From: Chelonoidis abingdonii
Taxonomy: Eukaryota; Chordata; Testudines; Testudinidae
Length of the DNA stretch: 64,000 nt
Reading direction: 5' to 3'
Assembly (NCBI RefSeq): GCF_003597395.2
Contig: NC_133773.1
Coordinates: 72,259,972 to 72,323,971, forward strand
Position 1 is the first letter of the stretch. Each line of letters opens with the position of its first letter. Below, piece after piece: positions 44,121-57,215 of this stretch. The position numbers and the translations under genes were made by a program. Below the pieces are notes generated by a model. It was not told where the DNA came from, ran no database searches, and saw only the letters and a program-made list of their open reading frames with translations.

Positions 44121-47100
44121 AGTTTAATATTTGGTTTAATCAGTTATCCCCATTTGGATCTTATGATGCCCTCAAAGGAGACAACAGGAAAACAGCTCGT
44201 AATGCAGGAGGAAAAATATTTTATTATTAATAATAATACATTCCTTGCAGGCCACTGACTGACATTTTGTCTTGGAAAAGTTCTGTAGGTGGTGATGGTG
44301 GTTGTTGCATGTGTGATACTTCTTTCCCTGGCTGCATACAGGAAGAGATAGTATACAATTCAGCCTCATCTGGAGACCAAGTAACAGAGGACTCAGCTGC
44401 GAAAGTAGCTTGTTAATGCTCCCCAGGAGCCTGAAAGCTACCTGCTTGCTTCCCCAAGCAGGCTAAAACCCATTGTAGGAGAAACCTATTACTTGGAGCT
44501 TTACTCAGAAAATCTGGATAATTTTGAACATGGAAAGAGATTTCTCATTCATCCATCTGTAATCTCATGAACGTGCAGCTCCATGGGGAGTGAATCCTCA
44601 CGAGTCTCCGTTCTGATCACAGGCTGCTTGAAATGCACAAGGCTTTAGAGTGGAGTCAGCAGGTGGAGGAGGAGGGAGGATGTTAACAGAGCTTCCTTCC
44701 CTGGCAGATCAAGAGTTTATGACTGATTATCAAAAGGCACAATTCCCATTGTTCTGCTGCCTCAAATCTTACCCCCTTTCCCTGGCAGAGCAACAGTCCT
44801 TGCACTGCCAGACAAACTCAGTTTTCATTAGGCTGCAGGGTCACAGGCTTTTCTGCATGTCCAGACATGCTACAGGGTGAGGGTGGGTCAGTGAGCGCTG
44901 AGAAAGACACTCAGTAGGAAATAAACCCTTGCAACTCAGGGCCAGAAGGCAAAGGTGAAGGGGTTTAACCCCTGATTTTCACCCCACTTGCTCATTCACA
45001 ATAGTAATAATGGCCTCACAAAAGTATGCACTTGCTTTTGCCTTTTTGGGACCCGGACTCTCCGGGTTTTGCAGGAAGCCCTGTGCCCTAGCAGAGATAG
45101 GGGTGGCTGGGTGAAAACTGAGCATTTTTTTTTTTTCAAATCTTCTGCTGAGCTTGAGCAAGCCGCTCCAGACACAGAGCTCCTTTTGAATTTTTTCCCA
45201 GTGATTGCAGAAACAGGGCAGGGGAACTTGCCAGGGAGGTACTGCACCAGAAGCTTAGGGTGTCGGTAACCACCATGCTGATCTGATCTCTGACCAGGAG
45301 GAGGCAAAGAGGTTTGAAACACAGCAAAATACTAATTGCCCCCAAAATGGTTAAAAATAACATCTAAAAGAGAAGGATGGGAGCAAAGTGAACCACCACT
45401 GGACTACTGCAGTGGACAAAGAAGATCTGGCAGCAAGCAGGAGAAGGCATGGCTAACACAGGCTGAGCTGCATCTTTGAATTATTACAGGAAACTGCATG
45501 CAGGAGGGGAATAGCTGACATCAACGTAATGGGAGAGACTGGTGATCAGCAATTATTTAATTTCTCTGGTAACTGAAGTTAGTTGGCATTATACTTCTAA
45601 GATCAGATGTGCAATAATTAACCAAGATTTTATTGTTTAACAAATGCTGCTGAGGAGCCTCAATCCCACACACTTGAATTACAAGCAGAACAAGAAAGGC
45701 ACTAGAAAGAGTGAAACTATGTAGTTGATCTCACTATAGCATTTGGTATAATTTCAAAAACTCAGAAATTGTATAATCTACCCACCTAAATTAATTCATA
45801 TTGATTTTAAAGAGTGGTTCTGGAAGATTCATTAACAATAAGACCTCAGCACAGGAAATTGTAAAGTGAGGAAACGCAAACTTCACGGTTAGGACAACAT
45901 TTGTTCTCTGTTAATCTAAAGGGAGATGCAAAATTAAGCCATGAATACATTTTTCCAGCAACACTAGAATCTGAGGATCAGCAAATACAGAATACAACCA
46001 AACTGCAAAATAAGAGTAAGAATAGTGGGCTGCATGCAATAACAGTAATTTCAAAACAAATGGATGTAGCATGACGCAAATAAGAAAGGATTTAAGTTTA
46101 GCAAATTATGACAGGATAGCAGTTTTCCAAACTAGTTTGGTGAGTGTGTTCCCACACAAACAGGCAGCATGGGAGAAAGTGCAAGGGCACTTGTGAGAGA
46201 AGTAAAAAACATGCTATCAAGTAATGGCATAGAAGAGAAGGCAGAATAACCTAAGGCATAAGAATGGGTAAGTAGGGAGAAGAGATGTTGGGAGCTTGAA
46301 TTGTAATAGCAAGAAACTTGAACTTGAGATGGTTAAAGGGGGACGCAGTGGAGGTGCCTGGAAGATATTTTAGCAGCAATGTTTTAAAAGGACCTAAGCT
46401 GGGAGCAAAATCCATGTTAGGAAAGCCTGAGATGAGGCGACTGTAGAAGTCAAGGTAAAGATGAGAACCCGGACAAGGTTTTAGGTGTGGATAAAGCAAA
46501 AAGGCAGGATCGTGAAGACCCTGCAGAAAAAAGCCTGGATATCTGAGGCTTGAGAGAATGTGGAATTGAAGATATCACCTGGTTTTATTTAGGAAAAGTA
46601 CAATGTTTGGTGTGGACAGAAAAGCATAGCTATTAGAATGCAGTTCGGACAACCTGGCATAAGATCCATCAACATCTTAGTTTCAAGAGTAGCTAAGTGC
46701 AAGCCACTGCAAAAGCAGTGAACTTGCATTTTCTACTGTCAAGTGTGTCTTCAACTGCAAAACGTATTTACAAGGAAGTATATTACAGATTTCATAGTGG
46801 AGAGAAACAACTGAGTCAACTATCCAAAGCCACTTCCCCATACTCCCCCAAACAAACTGTCATTGTTATTGTTTTCTGTTGAGTCACAGAAAGCAGGCAG
46901 TGGGTATGTTTGTATTATCTGAAAAATCTTTTAACTCGCATTATTTCAAAAATTAAGAAAGAGGATAGCATAATTATCTCAACCTCTGCTTTGAAATACC
47001 TAGGCTTTTTGGAAACACTGGTTGAAATCCTAACAGGAGAGAATCAGCCTTTTCATTCTTTATTGGTAGATAAAGGAGTTTCCTGCAGTTCACTGTATGT

Positions 47101-47724
47101 TGAAGTTTTTTAGATAAAGTCTTCTGAGATAGGTCCTGACTCCTCTGCACAGGCAATGAAGATCTCAATACCCTTTTTGGGGGGTGGAGAGACGGGCATG
47201 AAAAAGTAAGGATTTCTCAAAGTTGTTGGCCCCAGTTTTCACCCACCAGACTGTCAAACAATGTAAAGTACAGCACTTGGAGGCTGCTGTTAGATATAGT
47301 GGCATTTCAGTGGTATTGCCAATGTATACTTTGTAAAGAGGTTATAAATTTAAATTCTTTACAATGGAAGACATTAAAAAACTATAAAACATTTTGCACA
47401 AAATAATATTGTCCAGAATTTCACATGGTGCTTTACATTTTGTCCAATCTCATACAGAAGTATGAAAGCATCCCTTTTTGGCTTATAGCATCAATCCTTA
47501 ATGGAACAATTCTTTCTGCACAATGTAAACAGAAAATGAGGATTTGGGGGGGTTTGTTTTTAAAACCCTTTACTGTAGTAGTTTCTTTAAAAGTAGAAAC
47601 GGAGGATTTGTAACTTGATGATTTCCTTTCTAGAGCTGACCTTTTCACTCTTCTGTGAGTCTAGGGCTGTGCCTATTAATACTGAAGTCAGTTTAAAGTT
47701 GTCCATGGGGCTACGGAAAAGACA
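44121..47724. other. No gene recognised
   Basis: No supported coding region. The stretch 46060-46560 may be an old, diverged LINE fragment (for example GATGAGGCGACTGTAGAAGT), but I cannot name it. A short T run lies at 45126-45137. Confidence 0.4.
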
Positions 47725-48055
47725 GTTACCTTTTTCCATAACTGGTGTATTTCAGGATGTGTTGCTCATGTCCATTCAACATATGCAACAGTGCCGGAAG
47801 TTTTTCCCTCAGCAGTATCCGTAGGAGGACTGACTCTGGCTCCCCCTGGAGTGGTGCGCATATGCTGCAGCATATAGGACACCGCCAGCCCCCTCCACCC
47901 TCAGTTCCGTCTTGCCAGAAACTCTGACAGTGGGAAAGGAGGATGGGATGTGGAATGGATATGAACAACACATCTCGAAGAACACCAGTTACAGAAAAAA
48001 TAACTGTCTTTTCTTGTTCAAGTGATTACTCATGTCCATTCAACTTAGGTGACTC
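47725..48055 (-). repeat. DIRS copy E 3' terminal repeat and internal complementary region
   Basis: GTTACCTTTTTCCATAACTG with GGATGTGTTGCTCATGTCCA at the left end reappears inverted at 47955-47995 (ATGAACAACACATCTCGAAG). It is followed by GATTACTCATGTCCATTCAA, which should match the lost right end. Confidence 0.75.
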
Positions 48056-48370
48056 CAAGCAGTACCCATGGAGGTAGGTAAGGAGTTCATGGACATGAAG
48101 AGTGCAGCACAGCTCTGCCGAACCCAGCACTGTCCTTGGCCTGTTGAGTGATGGCATAGTGGGCTGTGAATGTGGGCACAGAGGACCACGTTGCAGCTTT
48201 ACAGATGTCCGGGATCAGAATGTGTGCCAAGAAGGCCGCCAAGGATGCCTGCGTTCTGGTCAAGTGGGCTCTGATGATTAGCAGCGGTGAGGTCCCTGCC
48301 AGTTTGTAAAAAGCCCTTATGCAAGAGGTGATCTAGTTAGAAATCCTCTGTATGGACACCAGGAGGCCCT

Positions 48371-48936
48371 TCATCCTATCAGCTTTAGAGATGAAAAGCT
48401 GATTTGACCTATGGAAAGGCTTTGTCCAATCTTGGTGAAAGCCAGGATCCTTCTTATGTCTAAAGCATAGAGGCACCTCTCTTCATTAGCCTCATGGGGC
48501 TTAGGGCAGAAGACCGGAAGGAAGATGTCCTGGCATGTGTGGAAAGCGGACACCACCTTGGGAAGGAAGACCGGGTGGGGCCGGAGCTGGATCTTGTCCT
48601 TAAAGAAGACTGAGTACAGCGGTTCTGAGGTCAGGGGTCGCAGCACGGAAACTTGCCTTGCTGATGTCAACGCCACCAGGAAAGCTATCTTCCATGATAG
48701 GTGAGACAGGGAGCACGAGGCCAACAGCTCAAAGGGAGGGCCTGTGAGCCTGGACAGAACCAAATTAAGATCCCACTGAGGGACCAACCTTGAGGAAAAA
48801 ATCTCTCAAGACCTCTGAGGAACCTGACCATCATGTCATGGGAGAACACCGTCTGCCCCTGGATGGGCAGATGAAAGGCAGAGTTGGCCGATAAATGCAT
48901 CTTGATAGAGGAGTGTGCGAGGCCCTGGTTCCTCAA
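48371..48936 (-). pseudogene. DIRS copy E tyrosine recombinase fragment
   Basis: Two overlapping frames encode SSIKMHLSANSAFHLPIQGQ, QWDLNLVLSRLTGPPFE and LTSARQVSVLRPLTSEPLYS. In the last of these the catalytic block arginine of ARRVSEL is replaced by Gln-Val, suggesting loss of activity. The C-terminal half with the HxxR and Tyr boxes is decayed. Confidence 0.75.
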
Positions 48937-49297
48937 ATGAAGCAGGTAGTCTCAGATCGACTGCACCAAAGAACACGAAGGGGAGATTCCCCGTTCGGCT
49001 GCCCAGTGGGAAAACCTCATCCACTTTGCCAGTAGGTCTGTCTAGTCAAGGGTTTTCTGCTTCCCAGGAGGACCTACTGGACCCCCTCCAAACAGGTCCA
49101 TTCCTCAGGGTTCAGCCACGCAGCATCCACACCACAAGGTGGAAAGACGCGAGGATGGGGTGCAAGAGGTGACCGTGGTCCTGTGACAGCTGGTATTGTC
49201 CGTCTGGCAGGGGCCACTGAAGGACCGCTGCCAAGCTCAACAGCATGCCAAACCAATGTTGGTGCGGCCACACTGGAGCCATCATGATAATTTGCAT

Positions 49298-50170
49298 CTA
49301 GTCCCTCTTGACTTTTGCTAGGATCTTGCTGATGAGCAGAATCGAAGGGAACACGTAAATCAGGCTTCCTGCCCACCGCAGGAGGAAGGCATCGGAGAGG
49401 GAGCCCTTGCCCAGACCCTGTCTGGAGCAGAAATTGTGGTACTTCCTGTTCTGCCTGGTGGCAAACAAATTCTTTTGGAGAGTTCTCCACCTCTGTAAGA
49501 TTGTGCTGGCTACCTGCGAGTGGCGCACCCACTTGTGGTGAGAGGAGAAGTCCCTGCTTCGGTGATCTGCTAGAGTGTTCCTGGCACTCAGAAGGTGACA
49601 CACTTCTAGATGGATTCCATGGCTGATGCAGAAGTCCCAGAGACAGACTGCATCTCGGCAGAGGGCCGAGGATCGTACTCTGCCTTGCCTGTTGATGTAG
49701 ACCATCGAGGCTGTGTTGTCTGTGAGGACTCTGATCGCTTTGCCCAACAGGTGAGGTAGGAAAACTGCACATGTGCTGTGCGCCGCCCTGAGCTCTTTGA
49801 CATTTATGTGTAGCGTCGACTCCCTTGGGGGCCACATATTTTGGGTTTGGAGGGTGCCGAGGCGCGCTCCCCAGCTGAGGTCTGAGGCATCCAAAACCAA
49901 CTCAAGCGAGTGAGGAGTGCTGACGAAGGGAACGCCTTCCAGGATTTTCCCGGGGTCAGCCCACCACTGCAGCAAGGTAAGTACCATCGCAGGGATGGTA
50001 GCCACTTTCTCAAGTTGGTCCCTGGGCTGGGAGTAGACTGTTGCCAGCCATTGCTGCAGGCATCGCATCCGGCGCCTGGTATGGCACACCACATATGTAC
50101 ACGCTGCCATGTGACCTAGTATGTGCATGCCATGGTTGGGGAAAGGCAGAGATTTCTGCGATAAGGTCAT
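49298..50170 (-). CDS. DIRS copy E RNase H domain, 290-codon open frame
   Basis: The frame runs from the RT-connection region into RNase H. VLDASDLSWGARL gives the first Asp, NVKELRAAHS the Glu, LTDNTASMVYINRQG the next Asp, and NTLADHRSRD the last acidic site. After it come QVASTILQRW and FATRQNRKYHNF, seen also in copies B and C. The domain removes the RNA strand during cDNA synthesis. The frame is open but the element around it is broken, so this is a domain remnant of a dead element. Confidence 0.8.
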   Translation of the reverse strand: MTLSQKSLPFPNHGMHILGHMAACTYVVCHTRRRMRCLQQWLATVYSQPRDQLEKVATIPAMVLTLLQWWADPGKILEGVPFVSTPHSLELVLDASDLSWGARLGTLQTQNMWPPRESTLHINVKELRAAHSTCAVFLPHLLGKAIRVLTDNTASMVYINRQGRVRSSALCRDAVCLWDFCISHGIHLEVCHLLSARNTLADHRSRDFSSHHKWVRHSQVASTILQRWRTLQKNLFATRQNRKYHNFCSRQGLGKGSLSDAFLLRWAGSLIYVFPSILLISKILAKVKRD

Positions 50171-50281
50171 TCAATCTCCTGAATCTCTCCAGTGGCAGAA
50201 ATGCTCTGGCAGAGGTTGAGTCGAGCACTGCTCCGATGAAGTCTATTTTCTGTACCAGAACCAATGTGGATTTTTTGTCGT

Positions 50282-50894
50282 TCACCAACAGGCTGAGGTG
50301 AACGCACGAGGCCAGCAACACCACAACATCCCCTTGGGCCTGGAGTTTCCCTTGACAAGCCCATCACTGAGGTATCGGTAGACCTGGATACCCCGACATC
50401 CAAGGTAAGCCACCACCATCGACATGCACTTGGTACATACCCACAGTGCTGTCAGTAGGCCAAACAGAAGGACCACGAACTGATAGTGGTCAGGACCTAC
50501 TGTGAACAGGAGGAAGCGTCTTGTGTCCCTCGAAGATGGCAGTATGAAAGTACACATCTTTCAGATCAAGGGCAGCGTACCAGTCTCCCAGATCCAGGGA
50601 GGAGATGCTGGTAGCTAGGGAGACCATAAGGAACTTCAGTTTCACTAAGAAGCAGTTCAAGCCCCATAGGTCTAGTATGGGCCCCAGACCACCCTTGGCT
50701 TTGGGGATTAAAAAGTATTGGGAATACAATCCTTTGTTCCTGTACTCCACAGGAACTACCTCCACCACACCCAGCTGCAGTAGACCCTCTACCTCCTGCG
50801 TGAAAAGATTCTCATTACAAGGGTCCCTGAAGAGAGATGAGGGTGTAGAAAGTAACTGAAGATTGTAACCCTGGTGCCACCATATTGAGGACAC
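50282..50894 (-). pseudogene. DIRS copy E reverse transcriptase
   Basis: The frame at 50490-50894 carries GVVEVVPVEYRNKGLYSQYF, GLGPILDLWGLN and DWYAALDLKDVYFHTAIFEG. The next frame, at 50282-50557, has YQFVVLLFGLLTALWVCTKC and a degenerate catalytic box, YLSDG, in place of YLDD. The Asp-to-Ser change and the frameshift indicate loss of activity. Confidence 0.8.
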
Positions 50895-51154
50895 ATCAGT
50901 TTGATGTTATAGACACCCACACAGGGAGGAAGGAAGAAAGGCGGTTGGCAAATAGAGGGGAGAAAGAATCTGGGGAACAGACCGGTAGGTCGCCCTCAGG
51001 TTTAACCTCAAAACAGGCGCTTGCCTGTCTGCTTACTGTGGTTCGAGCCTGACTAGGATATAGACAGGGGCTGGTGGCCAGAGTGCCTCTTGTAGCCCCT
51101 GGATTTTTGGTGGGGAGGCTGCTGGAAAGGGCAGCTCCCCTGGCTCTGTGGCTG

Positions 51155-53010
51155 CTACAGTTTAAACCGCTTGCAGGAAGGGCTAGAGACATACAGGTAC
51201 AGTGTTTTCAGGATGGTGCAGGAATCTTTCAGGCCATGGAGTTTATTGTCCATCTGTTCTGTGAACAGGGCATGCCCGTCAAAAGGGAGATGTAGCATTG
51301 ACTGCTGAGCCTCTGGGAAAAGACCAGAGAGGAGCAGCCAACGAGATGGCTCATGCCATGGTATGGGCAGTGGTGTCTGCTGCGTCTGACACTGCCTAGA
51401 GAGCTGCTCCGGCTGCATTCGAGCCATCATCCAGGATCGCCTGGAATTCCTTCCTAGAAGCCTTAGGAGGTGCGCTCTCCAACTTGGTCATGGCCTGCCA
51501 CACATTAAAATCATAGCAGCCTAGCAGGGCCTATTGTTGGCCACCGGCAACTGTTGACTGGAGGACGAATAAACGTTATACCCACACAAGTCTAGTCTCC
51601 TTGAGTCTTCATTCTTAGGGGTAGCCCCAGGTTGACCCTGTCTCTCCCTGTAGTTGACTGGCTCTACCACTAAGGAACTGGCAACAGGGTGGGTATAAAC
51701 ATAATCATGACCCTTGAATGGGATGAAGTACTTGTGCTTTGCCCTCTTGGAGACTGAAAGCAATGAGGAGGGGGTTTGCCAGAGAGCATTTGTAATCTTT
51801 GCAACCCCCTCATGTAGGGGCAACGCTACCCTGGCCGGGGCTACGGGGCAGAGAACATCAAAGAGGGAGTCTGCGGGCTCCTCTAACTCCTCCACCTGAA
51901 GGCCCAGCTTGGCGGCCACCCTCTAACAGCTCCTAATGTGCCTTAGAATCATCCTGGGGAACTGATGGAGTGGTCCCCACTATACCCTTGTCTGGAGATG
52001 ACAAGGAGGAAGCCAGTACCAAGGGGTCCTCCACAAGCAGAGACGGTATGACGGCTTGCTTGCCCACTTCCTCCTGTGCCTGTGAGGTGTCTGCAGCTGA
52101 AGCCTCTTGAATTGGAGGGGAGCAGGAGAGGGAGGTAGCCGATCTCTCCAAAGCTCTGGATACCGAGCAGGAGGCCTGAGTGAATCCCCATTGGTTCCCT
52201 GGGTACCACTGTGCCAGCCATGGAGCCTGAGGCCACGGGGCCAGCTGCAGTGCCATCAACGTAGGTTTTGGAGCTTGTCCTGCAGCTAGGGAACCTCACT
52301 CTGAATCTGAGCTGTATCCCAAGCGGTAGCTCCCCTGTGACCAAGACTGGGCTGAGTGATGGCTCTGTCTCGATCAGTACCGGACACTCCTCCCGGAGTT
52401 GGGTCTGGCTGAACTCAATGAGCGGATCCGTGATGGCCCCAGGCTGGCGATCTATGCCTCACGTTTAACGAGCAGTACTGGGATGTGGAGTGGGCCTGGG
52501 AACCAGACTGGGCTTGGTGTCATGAAGATGCAGCTGCATGCAGTGACGCCATCCTGGGGGATCAGCGATGATCTGGGGACAGTACCGTCAGTCCCTTGAC
52601 CTCTGCCTGGAATGGTACCGGTGCTGCAGAGATTCTGGGCGCCAACTCCGAAACTCCTGCTGCAGGGCACATGCCTCCAGATGTCTGCACCCAGTTACTG
52701 GTGAGCCACACCTCAAGCCTATCATTGTCAGACACGTGTCAGCTGCAAGAGGGCGATCGCTGGCCAGACCTCTGCAAAGGGAAGCTTGCCATAGAGGTAG
52801 AGACTGTGGTGGTCCAACCGCAGGTTTACACCATGACTGGGGCCCCACAGGGGCCAGAGCGGGCAGCACCAAGAGGGATAATCTCTCATGCCACTCGGAG
52901 GGTCTCCGGCGTTGATGGTATCCAGGACCAGAGGCTCTGATAATATGTTCTGAATCAGAATGCCTTTGCCTGGCAGATTGATGGTCCCCATATCAGAAGC
53001 AGTCATGGAG
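51155..53010 (-). pseudogene. DIRS copy E Gag-like remains
   Basis: The minus frame at 51521-51919 has RVALPLHEGVAKITNALWQ and PFKGHDYVYTHPVASSLV, as in the copy C gag. Around 52560-52640 the minus strand encodes RYHSRQRSRD, a remnant of the same Arg/Ser domain found in copy C. Near 53010-53060 a decayed zinc-knuckle block appears. No continuous frame remains. Confidence 0.65.
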
Positions 53011-53170
53011 AACTATCTTTCTGAGGCTCTTAAAAGTTTCTTTGCATATGGAGCACCTCTTGGCTTTCAGCTTGCTCAGTTTGGCCAACTGTGTTCTGAT
53101 GGGGGAGAAGGAGTGAAGAAATTGAGGGAAGAAGCTCAAAATTCAATTTGCAGTAAACAGGAATTCTGAA

Positions 53171-55956
53171 TGCACAGGGATCAGACCCACAGTGGACTAG
53201 TTTTTTATTTTAATTTTTTTCTACAATGGAAAGTCATTGCAAAATTAGATCCTCAACAAGTAATCTTTTTCCCTTAAATAATTTTAAGGCCCGTAAGTGC
53301 TGAGCCTAAAGATCGTTTCTTTAAATAAACTGCCATAACTTACATTCAAAATACTACACATGCTATGGACAACCTCCTCCTATAACTGGCTGGGGTTTTA
53401 TGTTAATTGCCAACCAAGTATTTAAACAATTGACATAAAAATGTAATTATTCTACACAGACTGAAATCTGCAAACAGTGGTATTGATCCTCTTCTAGGGT
53501 ACAAATAGATTAATTTTTTTAAAATGTGGAGAGATTGATTTTTCCACACTTGAATAATATTCTTATTTGCTATTTCACGCACCTTAAATTAGCTCTTGAG
53601 GGATTAAGGAGAACTCAGAATTGGTTGGAAGGCCTTAAGATTATTCTCTTTTTTAAATGTGAAAAAATATGCATGTATTCTGCACAAAGTTAACTGGCAA
53701 AAGTACTATCATCATCTTAAAAGCTTGTATTCCACTCAGTATGGCCAAAACGTCCTACTCTTATAGGAAGAAGCCATGCCTAGTGTAGGTTGTGTGTTAG
53801 AAGTAACACACATTTACGTGAAATTCTGGTTCCACAGAAGTCAATTGCAAAATTTCCATTGACGTCACTGGGCTAGAATTTCATCTCAGGAATTTTGTGG
53901 AAGTTCAAGATTCTAGAACAAAAGCATCCAACAGCCAATTTGATGTATATTTGTGGTCTAAATGGCATATTCAGATCCTGAAGAATCTAGGATTTTTTTT
54001 TAAAAATCTTGTTTCTGAACAATTACAAAGTTAACGTTGAAAATATGAACTAGAACCAGTGTCAAAGGGTGCATCTGAGTCTGCAGACAGCTTGAAACAA
54101 TGAATTTAAAAGCTGTGAGTTCCTCCATTCCCAATTAATCTTTTTGTACAGTTATCTCTATAGACATTTGAAATGTCAAGCTTAACTACTTCACTGTTGA
54201 TCATTTTAGTGGACTAAATGGGGAAGAGGAAGAGAATAAAGCCTGGAGGGAAAAACAGAGTTGTTGAAGAAAATGAAATGCAGAAGGAATAAAATAAATA
54301 AAAAAAAGACATAGTAAAGACAAAGAGAAACAGAGAAAACATGAGGAAACACAAGAAAGGAAGACCATAGGTCATAAAGGAGAAGTTAGTATTGTCTGAA
54401 TCAGTAGAAAAATTAAGGTACGGAATAAATAATAACTGAAAGTTTAGGTAATACATCACGACCATTTACCTCTGATCTTTGTACAAATCTCCCACTGACA
54501 TCAGTGGGATTTCACTGTGGATTCCTAAATTTATAACCCAGCCAACGGAACAATGGATTTTGACCCTCTTCTTCCAATTAATCTGACACTCTGGTTCTAA
54601 AACATGTAAAGAAAACAATTCCACAGAAGCAAAAAGAATTTAACACTGTTTAACCCTTCTGCCCCCTGCAATGGGCAAGAAAGGAATTTTTAATAGTAAT
54701 AATATCATAAAAATAAACAGTTATACAAAAATCAAGTATTTATTTATGAAGATTAGAAATAATGTACACATTAACTTTAACTTAATGCTAAAATAATTTG
54801 ACTTTTAAATTTTTCCAGCTGAGACTGCTATTACTCAGGGTTTGAAAATCCATCTCTCTCCAACAGAATAAGTGAAAATTATAAGTTTCATTTGATCTGT
54901 AATACTTGACCTGTTGTACACACAGACTAGTAACACTTTCTAGTCATTGTCTCTGGGGAAAAAAAAACAAAACACACCTTATTTTGCCGGTATGGTGCTC
55001 CCTCTGACAGAGGAAGAGAGTACAGGGAAAATCTAGGTTTATATTGTCCTGGGAGCTCACACAACAAATCATCAGCATCAAAATGACAACAGTAACACAG
55101 TATTTAAGTGTTTAACAAAGATATATTATCCAATTTTGTTTTTCTCTGTGTAGCAGGAGGGGAAAAAAAAGAGCAGCCTTAACTTTGGCACAGCTTTAGA
55201 GTTAGAGAAGGTAGCAAAATTTGAAGTATTAATGTCTCTGCTAGAAAGATTATGGCAGAAACTCTCCAGTTCCAAATGAATTCCATTACTCCTTTGGAAA
55301 AAAATTAACTTTTTCAATGACGTGATAAAGACCAGTTTGCCTCAGTTTGCAAAAAACTATTAAGATAATTTGGGTGATACTAGTTAAAAAATGACAAATT
55401 GAAACTTCAACATGCTACCAGTTTTATTCTAAAAAACGTGAAATATTCACACTTGGGCCACTGATACAATGTGATTATTTAAATACAGTCTAACTGGTCA
55501 ACTGAAAATGAAATACAATCTTTAGTAGGGATAAATAGAATTATTTTTAGTGTGTAAGTGAAGAGCTAGAAGTAGGCATTTTCAAAACATGGTAATCCTT
55601 TTAACTCCTTATACCTAACAGTCAACAATTAATATGGCAAGGCCTCTATTACACGATAAATCTATGTTGATTTAAAAAAAAACACACATCTTCTGGGCCA
55701 TCCTCTGTATACTTTGGTTGAAATTTTTAAGATAAAGTGTAATTTCTGCAGCAGGTAACTTTAAAAATGAGGAAATACATAAACATCTCATCTGAAATAT
55801 AGGCATGTTTTTCCATCTTTTTCATGCAATTAGCATACTCTTCTTATGTCTCCCACTTTCCTGCTCCTTATTCAGTTATTATTACATTTTCCATTGTAAC
55901 TTGCAATTCTGCTGTAAAAATCCAGACACCTACATATCACACTTCCTGACTCAGGT
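53171..55956 (-). other. NEK1 3' untranslated and downstream region
   Basis: This AT-rich stretch follows the NEK1 stop on the minus strand. AATAAA candidates on that strand lie at 55956-55961 (overlapping the stop codon), 55423-55428 and 54739-54744. An A/G-rich run occupies 54220-54360. I cannot tell which signal is used. No other gene is seen. Confidence 0.5.
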
Positions 55957-55970
55957 TTATTCATCATTAT
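55957..55970 (-). CDS. NEK1: NEK1 terminal coding exon (14 nt including the stop)
   Basis: On the minus strand CTCTCTACAG is followed by 14 nt that supply the last two bases of an Asp codon, then Asn-Asp-Glu and TAA. The split Asp codon takes its first G from the preceding exon (61300-61432), which gives Gln-Glu-Asp-Asn-Asp-Glu-stop, the NEK1 C-terminus. Acceptor sequence, phase and product all agree. The intron before it is 5.3 kb and mostly filled by DIRS copy F. Confidence 0.9.
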
Positions 55971-57100
55971 CTGTAGAGAGGGGAAAAAAGACAAATTTAG
56001 CAGATTCACTAAAACTTAGTAAGATAAATAGTTAAGTAAGCAACCATATACGATAAAAATTCTATTATGAAGTAAGATTGAAATGAACTTTAAAATTATT
56101 TTTTAACAGATTTCAAAACAGAATTGAAAGCATTATGCATACAAGCCTGTAAAGCAAAAAACATTACATCTTTACTGGACTAATAAACTTCTTAAGATTC
56201 TTGCATTCTATATGGCCTGTTCAACTTAATCATATATAACAAGCTGTTATCACAATGAAATCCTTTCACTACCAAGAAAGGAGAGATTACTCACCCTGTG
56301 TAGTAACTGGAGTTCTTCAAGATGTACGTCCATATGGGTATTGCACTTCAAACGTGCACATGCCCTTGCGCCTTTGATTGGAAATTTTTGGTAGTAGTGC
56401 TCATTTAGCTTACGCATCTACCCTTCGCATCCTTGTGCCCCCACACCAAGGATATAAAGCATTGTGGGGGCAAAAAGACCTTAGTTCCTTCTCATTCTCC
56501 ATCCCACTAGGGATGATCTGAATCAAAGGGGAAGGAGATGGGGTAGTGGAGCACCACTTGGCGGACACAGCTCAAAAAACTTTAGTTATTGCACAAGGTA
56601 AATAATCACTCCTTCTTCTATTACATCCCTATGGGTGCTCCACTTCAGGTGACTTCAGTACAGTACAACTGCATTTCCTCCTGCAGTATCTGATCTAGCA
56701 GCATTAACCAAAACCATAATGCTTGGAGAAAGTAGGTGCACGTGTCCAGGTTTCAGCAACTGGAACATATTTGAGAAGCTACGGATGTAGACTGTCATCT
56801 TGTAGAATAAGCTATCCCTCTAGGGGAAGGTTGATCATCAGTCAACTCATGCCAGGTAATATAATATAACCAGAGATCCATCTTGAGACCCTCTGCATGG
56901 AGACTGGGGATCACTGAAATCTGTCTGCAATTGACATAAAAAAACCTAGGAGATTTTTCTAAAGTGTCTGGTTCTATCCAAGTAAAACGCTAACAGCCTC
57001 CTCACATTTAGGGTATGGAAAGAAGTTTCTTATCTAGTCTGATGTAGCTTGGGAAAGTAATTGGAAGGTGAATGGTCTGATTAATATGAAATTCAGAAGA

Positions 57101-57215
57101 AACTTTAGATAATTTTTTTTGGGATGGATTCAAAATAACACCTTTTTGTAGAGAACACCTTTTTGTAGAGAACTTTAGATAATTTTTTTTTGGATGGATT
57201 CAAAATAACACCTTT
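57101..57215. repeat. Local tandem duplication, 70-bp period, with an 18-bp tandem inside
   Basis: AACTTTAGATAATTTTTTTT begins at 57101 and again at 57171, each followed by GGATGGATTCAAAATAACAC. Between them, ACACCTTTTTGTAGAGA is present twice in a row. Confidence 0.9.

Larger units (their letters stand above)
47725..53170 (-). mobile_element. DIRS-type retrotransposon, copy E (right end missing)
   Basis: The left terminal repeat and internal complementary block are at 47725-48055. They are followed in minus-strand order by recombinase, RNase H, RT and gag fragments up to about 53010. The terminal sequence is related to copies B and C. The right inverted repeat is not recognisable after 53170, so the 5' end is truncated or decayed. 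Confidence 0.85.

Noticed and set aside
54214..54465. 83-codon minus-strand ORF rich in Phe, Leu and Ser
   Set aside because: It is the complement of an A/G-rich stretch downstream of NEK1 and has no family signature.
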